A DNA stretch of 64,000 nucleotides from a bacterium (lineage in GTDB: Bacteria; Armatimonadota; JACIXR01). The translations under genes were made by a program, and so were the position numbers. The stretch lies in contig JACIXR010000003.1 in assembly GCA_014360495.1 (NCBI GenBank), forward strand, positions 124,001 through 188,000, in the 5' to 3' direction. Shown here one piece after another: positions 35,698-43,981 of the stretch (position 1 is its first letter; the number at the start of each line of letters is the position of its first letter). The notes beneath the pieces are model-generated. The model saw only the letters and a list, made by a program, of their open reading frames with translations, was not told the DNA's origin and did no database searches.

Positions 35698-36536
35698 AAC
35701 CTTTTCACCTCCATATGGATATCAATTGCCTTTGCGGAATGGGTTAAAGCTCCTATTGAGATGAAATCAACACCGGTTTCCGCTATCTCCCTAACATTAT
35801 CAAGCGATACACCTCCCGAAGCCTCCAACATAACTTTCCCCTGAGCAATCTTCACAGCCTCCCTTATTTCCTCAATACTCATATTATCAAGCAAGATTAT
35901 ATCCGCACCCGCGTCAATTGCTTCCTTCACTTCCTCCAAATTCCTTACTTCAATCTCTATTTTTTGATAGGGAAACATCTCATTGGCTCTCTTAATCGCT
36001 TCCTTTATATTGCCGATTATGGCTATGTGATTGTTTTTTATAAGGATGCCATCATAGAGGGCGAAGCGATGCGAATAGCCGCCTCCGACCTCAACTGCGT
36101 ATTTCTCAAAAGCTTTTAAAAGAGGGATTGTCTTTCTCGTAGCCAAAATCTTCGCTTTTGTCCCCTTGATTTTCTCCACGAACTTCCTCGTTAAAGTGGC
36201 TATTCCCGAGAGATGCTGGAGGAAATTCAGGGCGACCCTTTCCCCACCCAAGAGAGTCCTTGCCTTTCCCCTTATTTCAGCGATGAGGGAACCCTTGGCG
36301 AGGGAGTCTCCATCTTTAAGCAATGGCTTGAATTGACAATCTTCCTGCAAGATTTTGAAGACCTCCCTCGCCACTTGGATTCCACAAAGAACGCCTTCCT
36401 CCTTTGCGGAGATAACCCCTATCGCCTCAACATCCTCCAAAATGGAGGATGTTAAGTCCCGCCAGCCTATATCCTCCTCTAAGGCTGCTCTGGCTATTTT
36501 CTCTATAAGGAAAGAGGGAAATGGGGAGGGGTTCAA
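35694..36536 (-). CDS. nadC: Quinolinate phosphoribosyltransferase NadC
   Basis: This 280-residue decarboxylating enzyme converts quinolinate and PRPP to nicotinate mononucleotide in NAD synthesis. Recognisable blocks are the E-E-D-I-G-W-R-D-L-T-S near residue 16-26, F-L-Q-H-L-S-G-I-A-T near 105, A-T-R-K-T-I-P near 131, and the G-G-G-Y-S-H-R and D-x-x-L-I-K-x-N-H blocks between about 150 and 170. Length matches the family. nadA and nadB are not in the window. It overlaps the MGMT-like gene and bioY by 4 bases each. Confidence 0.95.
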   Translation of the reverse strand: MNPSPFPSFLIEKIARAALEEDIGWRDLTSSILEDVEAIGVISAKEEGVLCGIQVAREVFKILQEDCQFKPLLKDGDSLAKGSLIAEIRGKARTLLGGERVALNFLQHLSGIATLTRKFVEKIKGTKAKILATRKTIPLLKAFEKYAVEVGGGYSHRFALYDGILIKNNHIAIIGNIKEAIKRANEMFPYQKIEIEVRNLEEVKEAIDAGADIILLDNMSIEEIREAVKIAQGKVMLEASGGVSLDNVREIAETGVDFISIGALTHSAKAIDIHMEVKRL

Positions 36537-37021
36537 AGCTCCGCTAGCTTTTTATCATAATCCACAACGACATATTTATAACCCCTCTTGATTACCTTAT
36601 GCCCCTCAGCTTCAAGGAGCTTCCTCTGCACCTCCGAACCGCCCGGATATTTCTCATTTATAGCCCCCTTGGGCTTCAATGTTCGCCAATAGGGGGTTAC
36701 TTCCTTCTCTCCATTTTTAGCAGCTTCCGCAGCTGCTCTCGCCACCATAAGTACGAAAATCCCCGTGGTTATGGGACAGCAGATAGTGGCACCATACTTT
36801 TTCGCTAACGCCTGGCGAATTTCATCAATTGTGACGACTTTTCCTTCAGGAACCTTCTTCATCATTTCGTCAACATCCAGAGGAGATGGTATCAAGAGAG
36901 TATCGCCAGGCTGAAGTCCCCACTTGCCAATCATATTCTGGGGAACTTCAACTACCTTGGGAAGGTCTCTCTCTTCGTGTAGCTTTTCTCGCCAGGATTT
37001 GCGCTTCGGACGATTCTCCAT
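36533..37021 (-). CDS. MGMT/alkyltransferase-like DNA-binding protein
   Basis: This 162-residue protein contains the helix-turn-helix part of the O6-alkylguanine transferase family. V-P-E-G-K-V-V-T-I-D-E-I near residue 57 matches the start of that domain, and W-R-T-L-K-P-K-G..Y-P-G-G near 113 plus L-E-A-E-G-H near 137 match its end. The reactive cysteine motif P-C-H-R is replaced by P-Y-W-R, so it cannot transfer alkyl groups in the normal way and resembles alkyltransferase-like (ATL) proteins. The N-terminal 45 residues are extra. It sits between panC and nadC, an unexpected place for a repair protein. Confidence 0.72.
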   Translation of the reverse strand: MENRPKRKSWREKLHEERDLPKVVEVPQNMIGKWGLQPGDTLLIPSPLDVDEMMKKVPEGKVVTIDEIRQALAKKYGATICCPITTGIFVLMVARAAAEAAKNGEKEVTPYWRTLKPKGAINEKYPGGSEVQRKLLEAEGHKVIKRGYKYVVVDYDKKLAEL

Positions 37022-37023
37022 CT

Positions 37024-37890
37024 CTATACCTCCTTTTTAAGTTTAATATTATCTATTAATCTCGCTTTACCAATCCATACAGCTACCGCTAAAACAGCTC
37101 CATCCTCACCGACCATTGCAAGCTCCTCAAGCGTTTCCGGATGCACGACCTCCACATAGTCTATCTTTCTCACCAATTTCTCGCTCATTAAGATTTCCCT
37201 CACCCTGCTTTCCAATTCCCTCGCATCCCTTTCTCCCTCTTCGTAAAGCCGCTTTGCTTCAAGAAGAGCTTTGTAAATAACTGTGGCGGATTTTCTTTCC
37301 TCCTCGGATAGATAGGAATTGCGCGAGCTCATCGCAAGCCCGTCTTCTTCCCTAACAATTGGGCAGGGAACTATCTCCACATCCAGATTTAAATCTTTAA
37401 CCATCTTCTCTATGACCTTCAACTGTTGATAATCCTTCTCCCCGAAATAAGCTTTATGGGGATTGACGATGTTGAATAGCTTGAGGACAACTGTCGTGAC
37501 GCCCCGAAAATGCCCTGGTCTGAACTTGCCGCATAGACCCTCAGTAAGCCTCTGAACCTCAACATAAGTTGAATAGCCCTCAGGATACATCTCGGATACG
37601 GAGGGAATGAAGAGAACATCCACTCGCTCCTTTTCCGCCATCTCCGCGTCCCTCTTCTCATCACGGGGATAGCTATGAAAATCCTCCTGAGGACCGAATT
37701 GGATTGGATTAACGAAGAGGCTCACGACAACCAAATCGCATTCCTCCCTCGCTCTTCTCATAAGGGAGAGATGTCCCTCATGAAAATAACCCATAGTAGG
37801 AACAAGACCAATAACCTCGCCCGCTCCTCTCGCCTCCCTGCTTATCTGCTTCATTTCGTCAATCGTCCTTACGATTTTCGTTTTGACCAC
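37024..37890 (-). CDS. panC: Pantothenate synthetase PanC
   Basis: This 288-residue enzyme joins pantoate and beta-alanine using ATP. The [10 protein letters not shown] block (residues 31-40) carries the HxGH nucleotide-binding motif. [11 protein letters not shown] near 57-67, F-G-E-K-D-Y-Q-Q near 148 and the M-S-S-R-N-S-Y-L motif near 187 complete the active site. The start is GTG, 22 bases inside the end of panB. PanB and PanC together make pantothenate, which feeds coenzyme A through coaD in the same long run. Confidence 0.96.
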   Translation of the reverse strand: MVKTKIVRTIDEMKQISREARGAGEVIGLVPTMGYFHEGHLSLMRRAREECDLVVVSLFVNPIQFGPQEDFHSYPRDEKRDAEMAEKERVDVLFIPSVSEMYPEGYSTYVEVQRLTEGLCGKFRPGHFRGVTTVVLKLFNIVNPHKAYFGEKDYQQLKVIEKMVKDLNLDVEIVPCPIVREEDGLAMSSRNSYLSEEERKSATVIYKALLEAKRLYEEGERDARELESRVREILMSEKLVRKIDYVEVVHPETLEELAMVGEDGAVLAVAVWIGKARLIDNIKLKKEV

Positions 37891-38717
37891 TCCTTTCTCA
37901 GAGTCTCTTCCTCCGCTTCATCCATAAGCACTGTGTTCTTCTCGGTGGGGAAAACCCCTCCCTTTACCTCTTCTATATAACGCTTCACTCCCTGAGAGAT
38001 GACTTCCTTCAAATCCACCATAACTTTCGCGTGCTTTGGAATGAAATCCCCGAGCCCGAAGAGGTCGTGAAAGACGAGGATTTGCCCATCGCAATAGGGA
38101 CCAGCTCCTATGCCGATCGTGGGAATGGTAAGATTTTCCGTAATCAATTTGGCGACTTGCATAGGCACGCCCTCAAGAACGAGAGAGAAGATTCCCGCCT
38201 TCTCCAAAAGGATGGCATCTTCAATAAGGGCTAAAGCATCCTTTGCTGTTCTCCCCTGTATCCTATATCCACCAAAGCTATGAATCCATTGGGGAGTTAA
38301 GCCGATATGCCCCATAACGGGAATCCCCGATTGGGTTAACCTTTCTATGAGAGAAACGAACTGCCTGCCTCCCTCAATCTTCACCGCCTCCGCTCCCGCC
38401 TTTATTAACAACCCCGCGTTCCTTATCCCCTCCTCAATGCTCGGCTGGTAGGAGAGGAACGGCATATCGCCCACTAAGAGAGCATTCTTCACTCCCCTCT
38501 TAACAGCCCTTGTATGATGGAGCATCTCCTCCATAGTCACTGGCAACGTGCTCTCATAACCAAGGACAACATTACCCACGGAATCTCCAACTAAGATTAT
38601 ATCAACGCCATGAGAGTCAAGTATCTTGGCGGTGGGATAATCATAGGCAGTCAGGGCGACTATCTTCTCGCCCTTCTGTTTTTTCTCCTTAATAGTTCTT
38701 ATCGTTATTTTGGCCAA
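37869..38717 (-). CDS. panB: Ketopantoate hydroxymethyltransferase PanB
   Basis: This 282-residue barrel enzyme makes ketopantoate from ketoisovalerate and methylene-tetrahydrofolate. Family blocks are T-A-Y-D-Y-P-T-A near residue 23, the metal-binding D-S-V-G-N-V-V-L-G near 45-53, M-P-F-L-S-Y near 85, the K-I-E-G-G block near 113 and G-I-G-A-G near 198. The start is TTG preceded by GAGGTG. It follows the sugar isomerase gene by 4 bases and overlaps panC by 22 bases. Confidence 0.96.
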   Translation of the reverse strand: MAKITIRTIKEKKQKGEKIVALTAYDYPTAKILDSHGVDIILVGDSVGNVVLGYESTLPVTMEEMLHHTRAVKRGVKNALLVGDMPFLSYQPSIEEGIRNAGLLIKAGAEAVKIEGGRQFVSLIERLTQSGIPVMGHIGLTPQWIHSFGGYRIQGRTAKDALALIEDAILLEKAGIFSLVLEGVPMQVAKLITENLTIPTIGIGAGPYCDGQILVFHDLFGLGDFIPKHAKVMVDLKEVISQGVKRYIEEVKGGVFPTEKNTVLMDEAEEETLRKEWSKRKS

Positions 38718-38721
38718 ATTT

Positions 38722-39546
38722 TCACCTCTTCGCTAAATAATTCTTTAAATACTCATAACCCTTTTTAGCACCGATTTCCGCATCCTCCTCCCCCTCATAC
38801 TCAATGCATAAGGGACCTTGGTAAGATGAATTGAGGAGCTCATCCAAGAAGAGCTCCAAGGGAAGGTCCCCCTCTCCCAAAGCGAGTGCGATGTATTTTT
38901 CTCTCACCCCATTCCTTGCGCTTCCGTCCTTTAAATGAGTGTGAACACAATAAGGGGCGACGAGCTTGTAAAATTTCTCCACCGTAGCTAAAGGATGACC
39001 ATACCAATAATAGTTTGATGTATCAACCGTTAGCCTGACGAAGGGTGAACCAACCTTTTCAATGACCCTTATTTCCAATTCCGCATCGTTTGTGATGTAG
39101 CCGTGATTTTCCATACCGAGATAAATTTTTCGCTTTTCCGCCTCGGGAGCACATTCCTTAAGCCCCTTAGCAATCAGCTCCTCCCACTCGTTTTCGGGGA
39201 TATCAGGATTCGGCTCTCCACCAAATACCCTGATAACCTTGGCTCCCAACTTTTCCGCTATATCAAGGTAATTCACAACTTTTTTGACTTCCTCATCTAT
39301 TTCCTTCGCGCTCTTCCTAACGAAATTTGTATATCCACCCAAAGCATGAATCTTTAGACCCATCTGGGCTGACTTCCTTTTTATCTCCTCTATTCCTTCC
39401 TCGTCGAATCTTATAGTTCCCTTATGCGCTCCTGGCGCAGTTGATAGCTCATAGGCATCAAAGCCAATTTCCTTAGCTGAGGCAAGAAATTCATCAAATG
39501 TATACCCCTTAAAGGAATAAGAAAGGCTTAGAATTCCTATTTCCAT
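38722..39546 (-). CDS. Sugar phosphate isomerase/epimerase (xylose isomerase-like TIM barrel)
   Basis: This protein of about 274 residues has an AP-endonuclease-2/xylose-isomerase-like barrel. Metal-ligand type positions include E in L-G-M-E-N-H near 148, D in L-T-V-D-T-S-N near 175, H in V-H-T-H-L-K-D near 205 and E in C-I-E-Y-E-G-E near 250. Members isomerise or epimerise sugars or inositols; the substrate is unknown. ATG 39546 is chosen because the TTG at 39549 is merely adjacent to it. It precedes panB in the cofactor run and has no obvious pathway partner there except the distant Gfo/Idh/MocA gene. Confidence 0.83.
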   Translation of the reverse strand: MEIGILSLSYSFKGYTFDEFLASAKEIGFDAYELSTAPGAHKGTIRFDEEGIEEIKRKSAQMGLKIHALGGYTNFVRKSAKEIDEEVKKVVNYLDIAEKLGAKVIRVFGGEPNPDIPENEWEELIAKGLKECAPEAEKRKIYLGMENHGYITNDAELEIRVIEKVGSPFVRLTVDTSNYYWYGHPLATVEKFYKLVAPYCVHTHLKDGSARNGVREKYIALALGEGDLPLELFLDELLNSSYQGPLCIEYEGEEDAEIGAKKGYEYLKNYLAKR

Positions 39547-39553
39547 CAAAAAT

Positions 39554-39853
39554 TCACCTCTTTCTTAAAGAACTAAAGATTTTTTCTATTCCTTCCATTT
39601 TTTGTCTTATTTTCTCTATTTCTTTCGCTATCTTCCTTGCCTTCTCGCCCTTTGGATGACTTCTCAAAACTTCCTTCAGCTGGCTTTCAACTTTCTTTTC
39701 AATCTCTTCCTCCCCTACCCCCGTTAATCGCAGCGCCGTCTCAATCTCTCTACGTAACCTCTCAACTTCCGTGCCAAGAAGACCCTCCAATTCCCTTTCC
39801 TTCTTCTTCAACCTCTCCTTAGAATAGAGGAGGAATTCTATCTCTTCATTCAT
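39554..39853 (-). CDS. Small coiled-coil protein of unknown function
   Basis: This 99-residue protein is almost entirely charged helix rich in Glu, Lys, Arg and Leu with heptad spacing. No family is recognised. It overlaps the rnc stop by 8 bases and is followed after 4 bases by the isomerase gene, so it is translated within the same run. The overlap and the absence of stop codons support a real gene. Function cannot be inferred. Confidence 0.6.
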   Translation of the reverse strand: MNEEIEFLLYSKERLKKKERELEGLLGTEVERLRREIETALRLTGVGEEEIEKKVESQLKEVLRSHPKGEKARKIAKEIEKIRQKMEGIEKIFSSLRKR

Positions 39854-40517
39854 AATTATTATACTCTAAACCCAATTTTTTCAAAGCGCTTTTCGCCGCA
39901 TTCATGCTCGCTTCCTTTTTATTCCTTCCCACCCCCTCACCATATACTTCCCCATCAATGTTTACCTGGACTGTGAATGTTCGCTCATGGGGTGGTCCTT
40001 CCACTTTTACTACAACATACTGCGGCAAACCCTTCCCCTTTGCTTGAAGATATTCCTGAAGAATGCTCTTATAATCCTTTAGAAAGATGCCCTTCATAGT
40101 GCGGAGGAGGGGCTTGAAGGCACGCATAACGAACTTCCTCGCCTTCCCCAAACCTCCCAATAGATATATAGCCCCTATGAACGCCTCCAAAGCATCCGCT
40201 AATACGGAGTTCTTCTCCCTACCGCCACCCTTTTCCTCCCCCTTGCTCATTTGAATGAGCTCGCCCAATTGGAGATGCCTCGCCACCTCCGCCAGACGCT
40301 CCTCGCTGACGAAATAAGCCTTCGCCCTTGATAGCTTCCCGCTATCAAAGTGGCTATATTCCCTGAAGAGATGCTCAGCTATTATGACGCCGAGGACAGC
40401 ATCTCCCAGGAACTCCAATCGCTCATAGGAGCTCCCTTCTCCTCCCTGCTTCAGTGAGGGATGAATCAGAGCCTCTCTTATCAAAGGGTCGTCTATATTT
40501 AAGCCAAGCTCTTCTAT
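39846..40517 (-). CDS. rnc: Ribonuclease III
   Basis: This is a dsRNA endonuclease that matures rRNA and some mRNAs. The signature E-R-L-E-F-L-G-D-A-V-L is present, as is the second catalytic region (A-D-A-L-E-A-F-I-G-A-I-Y), followed by a double-stranded-RNA-binding domain (about the last 70 residues). A TTG at 40484 would give 212 residues but cut off helix 1. Family similarity (I-E-E-L-G-L-N-I-D-D-P-L-I-R-E-A-L) continues upstream to an ATA at 40517 that overlaps the preceding TAA stop (TAATA). That start gives 223 residues, the normal length. There is no ATG, GTG or TTG further upstream before a stop. Confidence 0.92.
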   Translation of the reverse strand: MEELGLNIDDPLIREALIHPSLKQGGEGSSYERLEFLGDAVLGVIIAEHLFREYSHFDSGKLSRAKAYFVSEERLAEVARHLQLGELIQMSKGEEKGGGREKNSVLADALEAFIGAIYLLGGLGKARKFVMRAFKPLLRTMKGIFLKDYKSILQEYLQAKGKGLPQYVVVKVEGPPHERTFTVQVNIDGEVYGEGVGRNKKEASMNAAKSALKKLGLEYNNYE

Positions 40518-43162
40518 TAGAAGGACAGCTTTAGGGTGATTATCTGATATGGCTTAACTTTCACCTCCAGCTCCTTATCAGCATTCAATTCCTCTACATC
40601 TTCTTCAGCGAGATTGGACAGCACTATCCTCTTGGGCGCTTCGGCGAAGGTTATCCTACCTTCAACCTCATAAGATGCGATATTAAAAAAGCGTAGGACG
40701 AGGGCATCTTCCTTCTCAGCCTTCTTCAGAGCGCTCAACACGAGTTCCTCAGGCTCAATCTTGAGGAGGGAATACTGTGAGGGAAGAGAACCCTCTTTGG
40801 GGAAGGTGATCACGGAACGCAAGGGGGCAACGAATTGGTGTGCTAAGAGCCAGGGCTTTGCTTCCTCAAAGGAATTCACGAAGGGGATGATAGCATAGCG
40901 AGCGACATGGGTTCCAAGGCACTGGGCTTCCGGCGCGGGGACTTGGGGACCGGCGTTATAGGGGCGGGTGAGCAAGTCGCCTCTTGATAACCAGCCAACG
41001 CTGCGGAGGAGAGTAAGGGCGATATCCACACCTTGAGGAGTATCTATAGGCTCATATTCGGGCATTCCCTCGCTGACAACACAGAGACCCAATCCTCTAC
41101 TCTCAACTGCGACGAACGATTGCATAGCTTTCATCCCTACGGGCTTCTCCACCCAACCTTCCCCTTTCGGCAGCTGGATATTTCTTCTCAAGACCCCGAA
41201 TTGGACATCAGCCAAACAATCATTGGCGAAGAGGTTGGTTGGGAAGTGAACCCGCAGACGATGGTCCTTGACCTTATTCTCAAAAATCGTCTCTATATCA
41301 ATGCGAGGGATGCCTGCGTGGAGAGTGATGTAAGAGGTTATTGGACAGGGAACAAGGTCTTTGGAGCGAGAGGTCCTTGTCTCGTCTATGCTTTCGGGAA
41401 GATAAAGCGTAAACTGAACCTTTATAGTCGCGGATACAGGTCCCCTATGCAGGAGGGAAATATGGGCATTTACACCAGCGGAAGTAATGGTTTCAGAATT
41501 GAGCGCGGGTGAATAGTTATATTCGTCTCCGACGTCCTCCGTGTCCTCAAAGAGATTACAACCTTTGAAGACCTGCCCGCTTCTCTTATCCGTGATATCA
41601 ATCGTTCCATTGGGATTCACATCCACTCTCAAGAAGGCGTTCTCCAAGCTCGTCGGCGTGGCTACGAGGAGAGTGGAAACCCTCTTTGCCTCCCTGACCT
41701 CCTCAATATAGTAAGTCTTGTAGCCGAGGGGCGGGACATTCTCCGCCCAGATAGAGATATCTCCGCTCCATACCAACTGGTTAAGGGGGTGGGGATGGTA
41801 GGGGAGAGAAACCTTGATGTTCTCCAACTGGCTTGACACTATTTTTCCTGTCTCATCGCGCACAATTATATTATGGATGGTTTGGTCGGGAGAAACGGGA
41901 AATTCTATGTGCAACTTAGCCACATCTGTTACAGTCCAGCTATGGGGATTGAAGACAACAACAGCTGCCCTTGCCCCCTCCTTCTTGGAGTTTATCCTAT
42001 CTACGATATAGCGAGTGGATTCATCAAACATAATCTCCGCAATCTGGCGGGCAGCTGCGAAGCGAGGTAGCATATCCCGATGAACCTCGTCCACTGAACA
42101 TCCGCAGATGGAATCATGGGGATGATTTGAGATAAGATATTTCCAAGCTCGGAGGAGGAAAGCACCCTCGTAGGGTTTCCCCTTTAGCCAAGCGAGGGAG
42201 GAAGCCGGCTCTGCATACTTCTCCAATGCCATTTGCGTGGCGAAGTTCTCCTTCTTCAAGTAAAGGCGAGTGGAGAAGACACCGAGCAGAAGAGGATGGT
42301 AGCGTCCCCTATGGAGTTCTCCCTTTATCGTCCCCAGCTTCGGCTCCTCGCTCAACACCTTCTCAACAAATTCCTCAAATGTTGAATGGACAACCTCAAT
42401 ATCCTCCAGCTTGCTGTTGGCATAATCTATCATATCGGGAAGCTCGGGTTGGGGCTCGAGGTGGTCGCAGCCGTTGTTGAGGAGGATGTAACGAGTGGAA
42501 GCGAACGGCTTGAGCGATTCAACCTCTCTCCTTATTGTTTCCACCGCTTTGTCCATATCAACCTTTACCGTTCCGGGCTCACCAAACGGCGGCTCGTAGC
42601 CCAAGCCCGCTAAATTGCAATATCCATGCATTTGATAGATTGCCAAAACCTTCGTCCCATCCAATCCCTCCCACCAGAATTCGGTGTTTAGTCCTTCCCA
42701 TTCATCGCCCAATCCTCTATGGAAAATAAACGATTTTATGCCGAAACCTTGGAGGATTTGCGGCATTTGAGCTACATGACCGAAGGGGTCCGGCAAATAG
42801 CCCACCTTCATAACCCTACCGAATTTCTCCGCTATGAGATGCCCAATTAAGAGATTCCTGACCAGTGCCTCCCCAGATACGAGAAACTCGTCCGGGAGAA
42901 CATACCAAGGACCGATATGGAGCCTTCCCTCCTGCACGAGCTTCCTTATCCTTTCCTCGTTTTCTGGGCGAATTTCCAGATAGTCCTCCAAAACGATTGT
43001 CTGCCCATCAAAGACATAGTATTTGTAGCGGGGGTTCGCCTCCATAAGGGAGAGAAGACGGTCCGTCAATCTCACGAGCCGTCTTCTAAACCCCTGGAAA
43101 GTTAAATACCATTCCCTATCCCAATGGGTGTGAGAGACTACGATAGCTGTCCATTTTTTCAT
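40517..43162 (-). CDS. Alpha-mannosidase (GH38)
   Basis: This 881-residue cytoplasmic enzyme (no signal peptide) has the GH38 zinc-site block H-T-H-W-D-R-E-W (residues 11-18) and the nucleophile motif L-P-D-P-F-G-H near 124. A further family block S-N-H-P-H-D-S-I-C-G-C lies near 346. The large C-terminal half forms beta domains typical of GH38. It should remove alpha-mannose from oligosaccharides in the cell, as described for bacterial GH38 enzymes. The stop overlaps the rnc start. The gene follows a zinc-ribbon membrane protein and a GH5-like hydrolase on the same strand, which suggests a mannose-containing glycan pathway. Confidence 0.93.
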   Translation of the reverse strand: MKKWTAIVVSHTHWDREWYLTFQGFRRRLVRLTDRLLSLMEANPRYKYYVFDGQTIVLEDYLEIRPENEERIRKLVQEGRLHIGPWYVLPDEFLVSGEALVRNLLIGHLIAEKFGRVMKVGYLPDPFGHVAQMPQILQGFGIKSFIFHRGLGDEWEGLNTEFWWEGLDGTKVLAIYQMHGYCNLAGLGYEPPFGEPGTVKVDMDKAVETIRREVESLKPFASTRYILLNNGCDHLEPQPELPDMIDYANSKLEDIEVVHSTFEEFVEKVLSEEPKLGTIKGELHRGRYHPLLLGVFSTRLYLKKENFATQMALEKYAEPASSLAWLKGKPYEGAFLLRAWKYLISNHPHDSICGCSVDEVHRDMLPRFAAARQIAEIMFDESTRYIVDRINSKKEGARAAVVVFNPHSWTVTDVAKLHIEFPVSPDQTIHNIIVRDETGKIVSSQLENIKVSLPYHPHPLNQLVWSGDISIWAENVPPLGYKTYYIEEVREAKRVSTLLVATPTSLENAFLRVDVNPNGTIDITDKRSGQVFKGCNLFEDTEDVGDEYNYSPALNSETITSAGVNAHISLLHRGPVSATIKVQFTLYLPESIDETRTSRSKDLVPCPITSYITLHAGIPRIDIETIFENKVKDHRLRVHFPTNLFANDCLADVQFGVLRRNIQLPKGEGWVEKPVGMKAMQSFVAVESRGLGLCVVSEGMPEYEPIDTPQGVDIALTLLRSVGWLSRGDLLTRPYNAGPQVPAPEAQCLGTHVARYAIIPFVNSFEEAKPWLLAHQFVAPLRSVITFPKEGSLPSQYSLLKIEPEELVLSALKKAEKEDALVLRFFNIASYEVEGRITFAEAPKRIVLSNLAEEDVEELNADKELEVKVKPYQIITLKLSF

Positions 43163-43198
43163 TTTTTAACCTCCTTTCAAAAATTTTTATCAAAAAAT

Positions 43199-43963
43199 TT
43201 ATTTAGGCATGTTTGACGAGGGCGCTGATGCCGAGGGCATGCTCTTGCTTAAGCTCACCCTCCAATTCAAGCCCTGCCTTATGAGGGTAAGAACGACCGA
43301 ACCCTGAAGCGGTTGCTGGGTCATCATAGGCAACATAATACCTCCCGCTGTAAGGGAAACTTGAACACGCACCTTGGCTTCGCTGAAGGAAGAGCTCTCA
43401 GTCTGGGCGCTAACCGATTGGACAGTGGGCTTAAGTGAGCTGATTACATCAAGGATGTCCTTCCCTGCAAATTGGGAGGGAAGATTTACCCCCATTGAAT
43501 TGAGATAACTGGAAACCTTCTCCTTCAGTTCTTCCTTTGTTGTTGGTAGGGTAGCTGCGTCAACAGGGTCTATATAAGGTTTAATTGAGGATAGGTCCTG
43601 CGCAACTATCCCCTGGACGAAGGCGTAAACGAAATCCCTCGCTACCTGCTGAGGCTTCTCACGAAAAAGTTTGGTGTAGAAAAAGAAGCCACCACCCAAG
43701 ACGAGGAGGATAACCACAATGCCTACTAACCAACCAAGGGATAGACCGCGTCTACGCGCTACGACGCCTACCGTCTCGGCAGGCGCAGCTTCAGCTCCTC
43801 CTGTAGGAGCTGCTTCAGCTCCACCTGTAGGAACTGCTTCAGTTATCCTCCCTACCCTGGCTTTCATCGCTGCAGCCGCTTCCCCTTTGAGAGGGGCAAA
43901 GCAGTTCCAGCACGCTTCCCTCGTCTCCTCGTTTTCCGCTCCACAAAACTTACACTCAATCAT
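43199..43963 (-). CDS. Zinc-ribbon membrane protein with extracytoplasmic domain
   Basis: This 254-residue protein starts with a zinc ribbon (C-K-F-C, residues 4-7, and C-W-N-C near 18-21). A linker with tandem P-T-G-G-A-E-A-A repeats lies near 45-65. One membrane segment follows at about 75-97, then a domain of about 150 residues (likely NTF2/DUF4878-like, by the pattern A-R-D-F-V-Y-A-F-V-Q-G-I). The zinc ribbon should be cytoplasmic and the rest outside. The function is not known. It lies between the GH5-like and GH38 genes, 36 bases before the latter, with a purine-rich site before each start. Confidence 0.65.
   Translation of the reverse strand: MIECKFCGAENEETREACWNCFAPLKGEAAAAMKARVGRITEAVPTGGAEAAPTGGAEAAPAETVGVVARRRGLSLGWLVGIVVILLVLGGGFFFYTKLFREKPQQVARDFVYAFVQGIVAQDLSSIKPYIDPVDAATLPTTKEELKEKVSSYLNSMGVNLPSQFAGKDILDVISSLKPTVQSVSAQTESSSFSEAKVRVQVSLTAGGIMLPMMTQQPLQGSVVLTLIRQGLNWRVSLSKSMPSASAPSSNMPK
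43788..43842 (-). repeat. 24-bp tandem coding repeat
   Basis: About 2.3 copies of a 24-bp unit (43788-43811, 43812-43835, partial to 43842) encode the P-T-G-G-A-E-A-A linker of the zinc-ribbon membrane protein. The copies differ at only two positions. Replication slippage could change the linker length. Confidence 0.7.
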
Positions 43964-43981
43964 CTTCGTTCACCTCTTTTC

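Noticed and set aside
35694-38720. Riboswitch or BirA operator upstream of bioY, panB or nadC
   Set aside because: The genes overlap or are separated by 2 to 4 bases, leaving no room for a leader, and BirA lacks a DNA-binding domain.
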